Part shown: positions 11,877 through 23,404 of the stretch, in pieces | Numbering within the stretch: the first letter of the stretch is position 1 | Layout of the letters: every line of letters starts with the position of its first letter | Assembly (NCBI GenBank): GCA_963513935.1 | Contig: OY740774.1 | Span: 82,298,890-82,362,889, forward strand | DNA: 64,000 nt | Origin: Aphrophora alni | Taxonomy: Eukaryota; Arthropoda; Insecta; Hemiptera; Aphrophoridae | Direction: 5' to 3' | Position numbers and translations under genes: made by a program | Notes under the pieces: generated by a model | What the model was told of the DNA's origin: nothing | Seen by the model: the letters and a program-made list of their open reading frames with translations, nothing else | Database searches by the model: none

Positions 11877-12113
11877 TTAGAAGTTGAATAACCTCTACGT
11901 CATTATTGACTTATGTAAAAAAGGAGAACATTAAATATAGACCGTCTATCCCTCGAATACTCTACTAGCGTCATGGTTGGAAGAGAACAAGAGGTGATGA
12001 AGAGGAGCTTGGAGTGGGATTTAACCCAAGACTACATGAAAACACTTGTAGATTTAGCTAGGTTCCTTTGGGATTGCCACACTGTACTGACTACAGTGAA
12101 CCCTTGAGGGTCA
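11877..12113 (-). repeat. dispersed repeat family 1, copy B
   Basis: Minus strand reads CTTGGGTTAAATCCC, TCTTGTTCTCTTCC, GACGCTAGTAGAGTATTCGAG in the family order. It faces copy C directly, making an inverted pair. Confidence 0.7.
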
Positions 12114-12129
12114 ATCCTGGTGAAGTCGG

Positions 12130-12277
12130 CACATCTTTCTTATCAAGTCTCTTTTGATCACCTCTCGTTCTCTTCCGGCTCTGACGCTACTAGGGTATTC
12201 GAGAGCTTGGGATTTTTCTTCCTTTTTTTATAAATCAATGGTCTCCGAGAGCTTTTCCGTCTTTAAACAACAAGAGG
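12130..12277 (+). repeat. dispersed repeat family 1, copy C, partial
   Basis: Carries CGTTCTCTTCCGGCTCTGACG, GGGTATTCGAGAG and TCTTTAAACAACAAGAG. The 5' part of the family is missing where it abuts copy B. Confidence 0.7.
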
Positions 12278-13342
12278 GAAAATATTAAAACTTTGTTGTT
12301 TTGTTCAAATGTACAGTAGCTATACTACTATTTATTCTAAGTTATTTAATACTTAATACTTACTCCGTCTTGTGACTTATTTTGTAACATATGTTACGCG
12401 TTTCAGAACGTATGTTCCATCTTCAGACTCGCTCCTAAGAGGTCGTTAAAACATTAAAACACTACAAAACTTACACAACACATACAATAAACAAATAACA
12501 CTCAAATGCGCGACAGGTGTACTCTAACTGTTCAAGAACGACTCCATGTGGCCAGTACTATTTATTGTTACTTTTTGGTCTGTGAATATTGGTTTTGTAT
12601 TATTACACAAGAACTATTTATTGAACGTATTAAAAGATTCCGGGAGCAACGTCTACACTGTCAGAATCACTCCTAATAGTAAGTACCCTCAGGTGCTCAC
12701 TAAAGTGAGTACGTTCAAAGCAATTCCAAATTACCGTAACTGGATTTACACGTTTTTATGTTGTCTCGTGAGACTATAGACTGACGATTATTGATTTGGA
12801 TCTCCTTTGGTTGCACTCCTAAGGTCTAAATCAAGCGGCAAATTCGAGTAAAGCCTTAGCTCTAATCACCTTACGGCCGAGTTGTGATTTCTAATGCAAC
12901 GTGCCAACCCAGTCGATGGCAGAAAAGCTATCACGTATATTCTGAGTTAGGTTTACCGAAATAATGTAGTTAGTTTAAATTATCGAATAATCCTAAATTA
13001 GTATGTCGAGCTGAATTCGGGAAATGCGTTCCTCTGTGATAACAGGAAAGCCAATAATGTGTCCCACAAATTAGAATTGGACCTACAGCCTCACTCGCCC
13101 ATATGTCAATATGTTTGTGTGGAAATCCATATAATAATTAAATGTAAAAGCTTTTTTTAGTGTATTATATTTAATTAATTAGGAGTTGGTTATCTTGAGT
13201 GTTGGTTGGTCTACGGCTAGGGGATGGGGAAATTTAGACCTTACGGCATGGAGAGTCACGTTCTTCCGCAGAATCTTAGGTTAGCATAACTCTAATTATA
13301 ATATTAACTAATTAGTTTATCCCCAAGCGACCATAAAGAATT

Positions 13343-13533
13343 GCAGTCTTGAGTTAGATCCTTCCCTTTCATTTTTCCTTTCAGAAAATTTTTCACCAAC
13401 TTTTGTTCTCTTCCGACTCTACGATATTAGAGTATTCAAGGTTAAGCATCAATATTTATTTATATTTTCTTCATTTTTTTATAAAACAATAACGACTAAG
13501 GAATTTTTCTCCATTAAACATCAAGAAGAACAA
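13343..13533 (+). repeat. dispersed repeat family 1, copy D
   Basis: Contains GAGTTAGATCCTTCCCTTTC, TTGTTCTCTTCCGACTCTACG, TTAGAGTATTCAAGG and a closing AAACATCAAGAAG in the family order. Confidence 0.65.
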
Positions 13534-14043
13534 TCTAATAATATTATATAACAAACAATTTATAGATGTAAAATAGAGTATAAACACTGAACATAACAAA
13601 ACTGACCTCCGGCTCCATAAATAATTTAAAACGTTACAGCGTCTAAACCCACACGTAAAATGTACATCAACAAATTACCCAAGTTACAAGTGTTTTCGGA
13701 AATTGAAATTACCCCAGGTTTCACTCATTTGAAGAAGCTATTTCCTTATTCTAAGCAGCTCCATTTATCAATGTTTCAAATTTCTAAGGGAGAGAGAGTT
13801 GAGTGACAAAGGGAAATGTTTGAGAGAAATGATTTCTCTATTCTGACCATTTCCACAAACGCCAACTTTCTATTTCAGTCTTTTATCTCAGAAAAGCGGA
13901 TATAGAGATTGATTTGCTTTATAATGTTGTGGGATGGATGTAGTAGTCATTTGTGAATTTTAAAACGTCTAGAATATAGGCTACTGTGGAAAGGGAAATT
14001 ATAGCCACTACTAAAATAAATTATTAATTATTAAGTACACACT

Positions 14044-15606
14044 TCTGATTTTTTATTAATTGCTTATTCCTCAAACGATTATTTTGAAACTACACATACG
14101 TTTTAATAAATTTACCAAAAATATTGTGTGAAAATTTCAATACACTGGTGTTTAAAGAAACAAATTGGCGGCAACACAAAAACAATCTTTGAAATAATGT
14201 AGGGCTTTTGTTACGTTTGAAAAAAAAAACTTTTATTGCTACAAAATTAATTTTATACTAACACAATATTCACTTAAAATTAATTGTTTGTTTTTTAAAA
14301 CCGATGGAAATAAGATTAAAAACATTAATTAACTGATTTAAACTGAAACCCATCCACGGCGACACGCTGATAGCAACGCCAAACAAATGACTCGTACACC
14401 TTTGTAAAGTAATCATGTGGGATCCAAGAGGTTCTTTTTTGATAACGCTCTTCAAATCCTCATCATTGCTACTTTAAATAGACCCATGAGAAAAGTCACA
14501 GAGTTTAATCAGCTGACCGGGATGGCCAATCTAAAAACTGACTTCTCGACTAATTCAACACCCTTGAAGATTACTTTTTAGTAAATGTTTGACTGTGGGG
14601 TACCATCTTGTTGAAACATAGCTTGACCCATTTCGGAATCGTAAAATGAAGCGGTACTTGTTGATTTAAAACTTGTTCATACCTATTGACAGTCATGGTG
14701 CTATCTGAAAAGTCGTAAGACAGCACGTAATTAGCAGTCACAACCGCCCAGACATTAATTACTTTTGATTTTAAAAGATTCTCATCAACAATGTGAGCGT
14801 TTTGGATGTTGTAATAATTACAGTTACCCTATGTCTATTTACAATACCATTGCGCTAGAAAGTCGACTCGTCTGAGAAAACAATAAGAGTATGTCAATCA
14901 GGATCAGTCTCATAGAACTGAATGATGTGGTAACAGAACTCTTCTGTCCGGATCATCTTGAAGTAGGTAATAGACAAGGTTGCTTTGTAAACTTTTTTTT
15001 TTACGATTTGGTGCAGTGAAAATTTGGGAGCTCCAATTTCAAACTTTAATTTTCTATGTGATTTGATTTACCTGGAGAACGGAGTGAATGAAGCGCACTC
15101 CAGTTCATCTGTTCCCTTCTAAGGAGATCGAGTGTATATTTTCACTACGCTCCCCATTTCCAACAACAAATCTTTTCAATTAATTATTGGGTGAGTGGTT
15201 GGTGGATTAATACCCGGGAAGGCAACCTGAATTGTCTAACGTTATTCAATAAAATAGCCCACGCACAACACTTTTCTTTTGCTCAATTGTAAAAATCAAA
15301 TTAAAAGGACGATAAAATTGTACTCAAAAGAATTGTGTTGTAAGTTTCTGTTTTAATGTAATTGTTGTTTAATTTGAATCGAACAGTTGTTTTTAATTTG
15401 AATTGTACTCTTCAACAATTAATCCTGCAAGTAAAAAAGCTTAAAAGTATAGAGTCAGAAGTTTTTTTTGTGTTGCCGCCATTTTGTTTCTGTAATCGCA
15501 GGGTGTTAAAACTTCCACACAATATTTTTTGTAACTTTATTGAAAAGTATGTTAAGTTTCAAAGAATCGATTGAGGAATAAGTAATTAAATTTAAAAAAT
15601 CGAAAA
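14044..15606. mobile_element. decayed mariner/Tc-like DNA transposon with ~150-bp inverted repeats
   Basis: The left arm (about 14044-14200) and the reverse complement of the right arm (about 15445-15606) share TTATTCCTCAA, AATATTGTGTG and GGCGGCAACACAAAA in the same order, giving inverted repeats of about 150 bp. A broken transposase lies between them on the minus strand. Exact ends and target duplication are uncertain because the outermost bases diverge. Confidence 0.75.
14560..15010 (-). pseudogene. mariner/Tc-like DDE transposase remnant
   Basis: Minus-strand translation shows short conserved blocks broken by stops and frame changes: a IVFSDESTF block near 14857-14883 followed by a stop and then NG.VNRH, a VNVWAVVTA block near 14740-14765, and a downstream block with NKM(V)PH near 14600. 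The SDE(S/A)TF...NG.VN pattern is typical of mariner-like DDE transposases. No intact frame exists, so it cannot encode a working enzyme. Confidence 0.65.
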
Positions 15607-17216
15607 CCACTTCGTGGGTTTAGATTGTATTTAATAAAGTAATAGTGTAATCCGGTCTTGAAGGACCAATTGAACATATTCTGAACAATGTATTAAAGAA
15701 GAACCCGTTATTTAAATTTTTGTAGATTAGTTGTACGCTGTGAGAGCATCGTAAGATGTTTTATTAAAGAATCTGGAACAAGTCTAAAACTTGATCACTT
15801 TACACCGCAGTTTTAGACCTACAGTTAGCTAAACCGTAATTTGGTTCGGACCAATCGGAGAGTGGTGTGATCCAAAGGGTAGGAGATTGAACGTAGTTCC
15901 TTATTGGAGGGTTGTTTGCAGAGTAAGAAACCAGATGGAACGGAAAAGTTAAAAAATTAGCCAATGCAATAGTGACTGTATCAAGCTACAAATTCTAGAT
16001 AGAATTCCTCCCTAGATAAAGAAACTTTGCCGAATTATTGTTTCCGTTATCTCTTAATATGGGACAACGCGCTACAAAATGGTAGAAGTCCTAACAATCC
16101 ACCAATTGCATAACGCATAATTAAAATATACTCCTACCCACGACATATAATTAAAATATAATAATTCTGCCCAACAGTTTAAAATATCATTAACATATAT
16201 TACGAATTCTTAAAATAAGATTTACTACACAAGTCTAAATCAAAATTACCCTTAAGGGCTCACTTTAGTGTGTTTGGGCTTGGAAATAACGAGATCGACA
16301 CTTTTTACATGTAGTCTTGGGTTAGATCACTCTCTTTCATACTTCCTATTCGGTCTCTCTTGAAGAACTCTTGCTATTAGAGAATTCAAGTTCTAGGATT
16401 CTTTTTATGTTCCCTTCTTCCTCTTTTTATAGGTCGATGATGACGGAGATGTTTTTCGTCTTTAAACAACAAGGAAAAAATAATAAATTTAAAATCTTGT
16501 AAATATCATGGTTACGGAACTGCTATTCCTACTACCCCGCAAACGATCTTCCTTACCTTTATTACTGATAATTCTTCCGCGGTAACAACTAACAACCGAA
16601 TTATGAATAAAAACCCCAAACCAGAAAATCATTTACCATTAGCAACTGAGATGAGGCAGCCATCTTTCATACCTCCATAAGAGTAATGTTATCGTCACTT
16701 GGCCAAGTGTTTATTCAAATAACTCCATGTTTCAATTATTTTGATGAAGCAGTTTGTTTATTCTAAACAACGCAGTTTATTACAGTCCAAGGGGAGGGGG
16801 GGTGACAAGAGGAAACTGCAACTCGACTATAAACCAGAGAAAGAATACAATGCCAACTTCCTTCGATAGGTTCAGAAGCTTTTGTTAACAAAACAATTAC
16901 ATGAATTTATACATGAACTGTAGAGAATATAGGCTAATAATAATAATAAATGTATTTATTTAAAAAACCAACAAAATATAATAAAATTCTTGTAAAAACC
17001 ATAATATTAAAATAACTTAAATTCTAATTTAATGTTTTTTTTCTTCACAAATAAATAAATTCATAATATATATGACATACACTTTGACTTAGTCTTGTGC
17101 CAAAGTAACAGTGTTTGAAAATTCAGAAAACAGCAAAAATTATCAGTTTAACACTATAACACACAAATACAAACAATTTGAATATTATCATGGATCAGGG
17201 ATATATTTTTTTAATA
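15607..17216. other. non-coding stretch with one family 1 repeat
   Basis: Apart from copy E of the dispersed family (16251-16477) and a short (AAT)n run near 16940, I see no gene or structured element. Confidence 0.4.
16251..16477 (+). repeat. dispersed repeat family 1, copy E
   Basis: One of the more complete copies: GGGCTCACTTTAGTG, CATGTAGTCTTGGGTTAGAT, CTCTCTTTCAT, GATGATGACGGAGATG and TCTTTAAACAACAAGG occur in order. Confidence 0.75.
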
Positions 17217-17936
17217 CAGAGTGCCCCATAAGTAAGCTGCCAAACATTAGGAAATGTTTCAATGAGTCAGGATAAAAAAAAAGTTAAGATGAAAATATTT
17301 CACAAAATCCTGAGTTTTCTAAATATCCGCCATTTCCTTACAAATAAAGAAGATATTGAGTTCGTATTTAGTATACGAATTTTGTATGTTACGTAATATA
17401 AATCTACCGAAATAATGATTTTATTTTGTATATTTTCAAAATGGAGATCGTTTAAAATTTAATATTGTTTATATCAAATACCATTAACTTTACACAAAAT
17501 TCACGAGAAACAGAAAAGTTTAGTTTTTATTGAAAAACAAAATTGTTTTGATTTTTTTTCTTTAGACCTAAGGATAACAGACTTATTGGCAAAAAAAAAC
17601 AGGGAATTAATAATTTCTAGGTAGGCCTACAGTAATTGTCTACAACGACCAATATTCATCTAGACCTAAAATATATTTGAATTTTATTCCATTATTAACA
17701 AATTTCAAATCCATTGCTCTGAATTGCATACAAAATTCAACTGTGACCCTTAACTATTTCAAAATGGAGAATATTAAATTTATTCGTTCTAAATATCTCG
17801 AAACATGTACAAAAATAAAAAGAATGTATCTGGAAAACTAAGCGTTTTCAGAAAAACAAATCTTGTTAATTTTTCTTTATCCTGATCCACAGAATCATTT
17901 CTTACAGGTTTGGCAGCTTACTTACGGGACACTGTG
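17217..17936. mobile_element. 720-bp MITE with ~60-bp inverted repeats and TA target site
   Basis: Left end CAGAGTGCCCCATAAGTAAG and the reverse complement of the right end CACAGTGTCCCGTAAGTAAG match, continuing through GCTGCCAAAC and TCAGGATAAA, about 60 bp in all. TA flanks both ends (17215-17216, 17937-17938), as for mariner/Tc-type insertions. No ORF inside. It is non-autonomous. Confidence 0.85.
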
Positions 17937-18849
17937 TATATCTATCAGAAATAATGGCTTCAGGAAGATAACCACATTTATATTAAAACATAATAGAGAA
18001 TATAACTGTTCAAAAACGTACTTCGTATAAAATTAACACTTCCTCACTATGCCTAATTAAATTTTTAACTTGATTCAACAATGGTAAGTACAAAAATCGT
18101 CTAATTAAAATTCATTATATGTAATTTTTTTGAAAGCGAATAGGTTTTCAAAACATGGTAAAGAATAAAAAAAGTCTTATAATTTTCTGTACAATGTGAA
18201 AAGTTCATAAAATATAACAAATTTATTAAAGTTGGCCGACAAATTGAATAATGGCGGCCATTTTTTAATTTTAAAAAACGGATTTTTAAATAACATGTAA
18301 AAGTAATAAAGTTTCCCCATTTACAGTTCTCCGACAGATCAATCGTTTACGAGTTAACAATTGTGTCAAAGATAAAATGATCGCCTTGTACATGTCGAAA
18401 AGAAGCATCAATCCACTGATTTGGGTGTTGAGTGAACAACAGACACACCAAAACTAGAAAATGTTTGTTTGATCGATTACATAACTTTCTCTATACTATG
18501 TATATGTGAAAGTAATCATTGTATATAATATCTTTTAATTGAGAGGCAGTACATATTTGTAATTAAAATAACATTATTGTATTTTAAAACGTGTGGGGTT
18601 TATGCTAACATCGAAAGAAAATTTACAAACACCATAATACATTTATAATTAACAGTATTTAATAAGACATATAAATACTAGTTATTAGTTACTGGTTATG
18701 TAATAATAATTAGCAATGAGATTTATAGTTAACTTTCCTATTACCTGTATTTCAGTAAATATTATAATTTTATTTTAGTAAATCCTGTTACCTGTAAACA
18801 AATACTATTAAACGATGTGAGAATGTATGACGTCAAAATTGAAAAATAA

Positions 18850-19080
18850 TATCGACTGAGGATTTAATACTACATCTTCAATAGCGATAGTTTAAGTCAG
18901 TCTATAATCAATCTTGTACGCAACTAAAGCGTATGTAGGAGCTATTCAGCGAGGATGTATATTGATGTCCTACAAGACAACATTCTTACAGAATTGTCAC
19001 TTTTTAACGGTTGCGTTACTTCTTAATTTAAAGCTTGCAGAAATGTATATTGTTTGTAAAAAATATACTAACTTGTATGA
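18850..19080 (+). repeat. dispersed repeat family 2, first copy
   Basis: Shares ACTACATC(C/T)TCAATA, a GACATCCTACAA/GATGTCCTACAA block and ACTTTTTA(A/T)CGGTTGC with 31440-31660 in the same order and spacing. Nature unknown; possibly SINE or MITE. Confidence 0.6.
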
Positions 19081-21204
19081 GACTCATGTGTAAAATAAAA
19101 TCCTTAAATTTTAAATTTATAACTCATCTTGAACCTTACATTGTTAATTTTATACAGAATCTGCATATTTGAAACTATTGATTTCATAAAACTCAAACAA
19201 CATTACCAACTATGTATTGAAACAATAGTGATCTCAAACTACTTCAATGGGAAGGTAGGTAACCATTCAAGGTCTCCGGTGACGGGTTTGTATGAAGTAG
19301 ATCATGACAGGAAGTAGTAGTGATGTGGTAGTGAAATATACTGCCACATCTAGAGATCTATTGAGTCCTCCTACTTCCAGTGTGTGGTAACTCCAGTCTA
19401 TAGAAGCTCCTCCAGCCCCAACTCTATTTAGAACTGCAGCACATGAAGGGCGTCGAGGGTAGTTACTGCCAGACTTTCAGCACATTTGTGCATTAGTGCG
19501 CCGCGTTCTACAAATAGATGATGTGGTGCCTCCTCTTCCCATTGTCAGAATCTGCTGGTCCCAACACTTCCAATCCTACTAAGAATGTCCTGAATGCTCC
19601 AATAGAAACCCTGTCAGCGTTTTCAGTTTATATTACTGCCCCAATTATGATTCTATTTAGTGGGTCATCTATCTTGCCATGTGTTCTAGTGGTGGGAACG
19701 GAATGTTCCTTCTTCCATGTTTAAGGAGACATTTCTGAACTGTCTTTCCCTCTTTGTTGGGTGCTCCTTCTACCTTGAGTGTAATTCCTCCCGAGTGGAC
19801 TGTTTGACCCTCTCTATTTATTACCTCCGCGTTGTCAAGAAAATCTCGACGAAGCTGATAGTCGTCATTGAAGACATACTCCAATTTATCAACACATTGC
19901 GTTGCCGTGACATCCCACACAAACTTGTTATTTTAATTTCTCTCCCATGTTTTCCCCACATGTAGCTAGGGAAATGATGCTCCATCCAGCCAGATACACC
20001 GTTCTGTCGTGTAAAGCTAGATACTATGAAAGGAAACTATGTTTTCCATACACCTCGGTGCGAATTACCCCATCAGCAAGGATCGCTTTACGTTTTAGGT
20101 TTGTGTTGAAAACAAAAGAAAAAATAGTGAGAGAGAAGATATATAACGGAGGAGTTAATGTGATAAAGGAAAGACAGAACAGATCAAAAAGATAAACCTG
20201 CACAATAGTGCGATGTAGGTCACGATAAAGACCTCTCAGAACAAAGGGAAAAGAATGCATCTAAGGATGCTGTTTACAATGAATATCCACTGGGTGGTGG
20301 GTTTACAAACTCCTACTCCATTTACAAATTACCTAACAGCTATTGGACTGTTGTGTAATACATATTATGAAGCAGATTTTCCTATTGCAAATACAACACA
20401 ATACGTAGTCACGTTTTACATTTCAGAAACTGAAGACAACAGAATTAATTTAACATTGTTAAAGTTTCCTTGTTCAAAACTCTTGTTTACCTATTGTGTC
20501 TAATAGTTGTAACAACATTGCTTGTGAAGGGTGGTTTTGCTGTTATAATATGGAATAAACTGAGCAAGAACATTGAGCAAATTTTCTCACTAACCCAAAA
20601 AGCAATAAAAAATAATCAAAACTGTACATCACTAAAAATGTGAGTTCAATAGTCAGAAATCAAAAAGTAGAAATATATATTTAAATAAGGGCTTAAACAT
20701 TCATTGATTGTGCCATACATATAAACATAGTAAATTGTTTGGATTAAATGAAGGGTTTTAATGTTGGCAGTAAAGATTAATTATGGTTTTGTATTTATTA
20801 TTCCTGAACTGAAATATCTTTTTATTTGCGATCGTTTGGGTCGTTAATATTACCGTTTCAATAACATCTGAACGAAATCGTCAGATCCAATTTTGAAAAA
20901 TTGCTTCATTTATTGCCCTATTGACAATTTTTTGATTTCTACCGTTAATTCAAGAACATGCATTTTTTTAGAGATACCAATATATTTCATTAGGGTTCTT
21001 AGAAGTTACACATAAGAATTATTTCATCAAAAGCTTTAGATCAGATTTCAATATTAAAGGAGTAATTTAAATCATTTAACTATTGTAAGCATAAATTTCA
21101 AGGAAGTACATTCACCACAAATAACTAATTATCCTTATTTAAGCCTATTTTCTTACTAGTTTTATATTAAATTCTGTTCGTTTAATAAAGATAAAGTTAT
21201 GGCT

Positions 21205-21232
21205 GTTGCCATAGCAACGCATTATTACGTCA
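21205..21232. promoter_or_regulatory. X-box-like palindrome followed by CRE-like half site
   Basis: GTTGCCATAGCAAC (21205-21218) fits the RFX X-box consensus and ATTACGTCA (21224-21232) is a CRE-like half site five bases later. The same pair with the same spacing recurs at 26323-26350. Function is not shown. Confidence 0.4.
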
Positions 21233-21297
21233 TAGCTGGTGAGTGCATTTTTATAAGTATTTTAATTTTCCTATTAAAACATCACCGTAGCTTCATT

Positions 21298-21522
21298 AAA
21301 AAAAGGAAGAATATAAAATAAACATCGCTAGTCCTTGAACACTCTAATACTAATAAGATCGTAAGAAATCAACAGTTGGTTAAGAGACACCTAATAGTAA
21401 AGATTAAAGAGCGGTATCTACAGTAAACGTAAGACTCTTTGAAAAGTATGAAAAAAGTGTACAAAGATAACCAAGGAATTACCAGGCCTACACTCACTAT
21501 TATTGAGCCACTGAGCGTCCTT
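21298..21522 (-). repeat. dispersed repeat family 1, copy F
   Basis: Minus strand carries the CTCAATAATAGTGAG-like start, CTTTAATCTTTACTATTAGG-like core and TATTAGTATTAGAGTGTTCAAG. Diverged. Confidence 0.6.
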
Positions 21523-21735
21523 GTAGTTTATTACAGGATATTTATTCTTAGCCGTCTTAATTTTTAACGAGAACTTAGATTAATAACGCAATAATACAGA
21601 TCAGCGATAATTAAATAATTTTATTAAATTCCTCAATCGCTCTTAGCATTGAGTAAACTTCTGCTGAGAGGACTCAGATGAACTCTATTTACAAAAGTTA
21701 CTTACCGGCACGTATTGTTTCGTTCCTATAGGGTA

Positions 21736-23372
21736 AAACTTCTCAGATACAGCGAACTATACAAATTGACCAGTAACAGCAACACAATGACAACCAATCA
21801 GAGAAGAGGGCTGAGTGTACAAGTTCTCAGATACAGCTAACTATAAAAATTGACCAATAACATAACAAGACAATGTCAACCAATCAGAGAAGAGGGCGGA
21901 ATGTACAAGTCCTCATATACAGCTAACTATAAAAATTGACCAGTAACATAGCAACACAATGACAACCAATCAGAGAAGAGGGCGGAGTGTACAAGTTCTC
22001 AGATACAGCGAACTATACAAATTGACCAGTAACATAGCAACACAATGACAACCAATCAGAGAAGAGGGCGGAATGTACAAGTTCTCAGATACAGCGAACT
22101 TTAAAAATTGACCAGTAACATAGCAACACAATGACAACCAATCAGAGAAGAGGGCGGAGTGTACAAGTTCTCAGATACAGCGAACTATACAAATTGACCA
22201 GTAACATAGCAACACAATGACAACCAATCAGAGAAGAGGGCGGAGTGTACAAGTTCTCAGATACAGCGAACTATACAAATTGACCAGTAACATAGCAACA
22301 CAATGACAACCAATCAGAGAAGAGGGCGGAGTGTACAAGTTCTCAGATACAGCGAACTATACAAATTGACCAGTAACATAGCAACACAATGACAACCAAT
22401 CAGAGAAGAGGGCGGAGTGTACAAGTTCTCAGATACAGCGAACTATAAAAATTGACCAGTAACATAGCAACACAATGACAACCAATCAGAGAAGAGGGCG
22501 GAGTGTACAAGTTCTCAGATACAGCGAACTATACAAATTGACCAGTAACATAGCAACACAATGACAACCAATCAGAGAAGAGGGCGGAGTGTACAAGTTC
22601 TCAGATACAGCGAACTATAAAAATTGACCAGTAACATAGCAACACAATGACAACCAATCAGAGAAGAGGGCGGAATGTACAAGTTCTCAGATACAGCGAA
22701 CTATACAAATTGACCAGTAACATAGCAACACAATGACAACCAATCAGAGAAGAGGGCGGAGTGTACAAGTTCTCAGATACAGCGAACTATACAAATTGAC
22801 CAGTAACATAGCAACACAATGACAACCAATCAGAGAAGAGGGCGGAGTGTACAAGTTCTCAGATACAGCGAACTATACAAATTGACCAGTAACATAGCAA
22901 CACAATGACAACCAATCAGAGAAGAGGGCGGAGTGTACAAGTTCTCAGATACAGCGAACTATAAAAATTGACCAGTAACATAGCAACACAATGACAACCA
23001 ATCAGAGAAGAGGGCGGAGTGTACAAGTTCTCAGATACAGCGAACTATACAAATTGACCAGTAACATAGCAACACAATGACAACCAATCAGAGAAGAGGG
23101 CGGAGTGTACAAGTTCTCAGATACAGCGAACTATACAAATTGACCAGTAACATAGCAACACAATGACAACCAATCAGAGAAGAGGGCGGAGTGTACAAGT
23201 TCTCAGATACAGCGAACTATAAAAATTGACCAGTAACATAGCAACACAATGACAACCAATCAGAGAAGAGGGCGGAGTGTACAAGTTCTCAGATACAGCG
23301 AACTATACAAATTGACCAGTAACATAGCAACACAATGACAACCAATCAGAGAAGAGGGCGGAGTGTACAAGT
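21736..23372. repeat. 86-bp minisatellite, about 19 tandem copies
   Basis: The unit runs from AAGTTCTCAGATACAGCGAA to AGAGGGCGGAGTGTAC and is 86 bp. Copies at the right are nearly identical (mainly TATACA/TATAAA and GGAGTG/GGAATG differences); the first three at the left are the most diverged. Each unit contains AACCAATCAG (a good CCAAT box), GGGCGGAG (GC-box-like) and GTAACATAGCAAC (degenerate X-box-like). It has no coding frame of interest. Confidence 0.97.
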
Positions 23373-23396
23373 AGAAAAGAGGGAGGTTACTTTGGT

Positions 23397-23404
23397 TATA
23401 TAAG
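23397..23404 (+). promoter_or_regulatory. TATA box directly downstream of the CCAAT/GC minisatellite
   Basis: TATATAAG lies about 25 bases after the last repeat unit. The array therefore looks like a promoter with its upstream module amplified. No obvious gene follows: the next kilobases hold no recognisable ORF. Confidence 0.5.

Larger units (their letters stand above)
9734..14043. other. gene-poor repeat-rich stretch
   Basis: No ORF here shows a recognisable domain. It holds four copies of the dispersed repeat family listed separately (10884, 11877, 12130, 13343), a C-run at 10409-10418, and two inverted copies of a CTGAAGATGG...GAAACGCGT motif (10648-10674 plus, 12396-12426 minus) like those near Penelope-type elements. 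The rest is AT-rich and unassigned. Confidence 0.5.
17939..21735. other. non-coding AT-rich stretch
   Basis: Contains a family 2 repeat (18850-19080), an X-box/CRE-like motif pair (21205-21232) and copy F of family 1. A minus-strand open stretch at 19669-19920 (83 aa) has no recognised domain. I see no gene. Confidence 0.4.

Noticed and set aside
12396..12426. Hammerhead ribozyme
   Set aside because: The CTGA...GAAAC halves are present, but the core differs from CUGAUGA and I could not define stems I and III.
19669..19920. Minus-strand 83-aa ORF with a SGG-ITL-V-G stretch resembling an IPT/TIG fragment
   Set aside because: The match is a handful of residues, no splice context or neighbouring exons could be found, and flanking frames are broken.
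21736..23372. CRISPR array
   Set aside because: The unit repeats head to tail without unique spacers, it is 86 bp long and the context is eukaryotic. It is a minisatellite.
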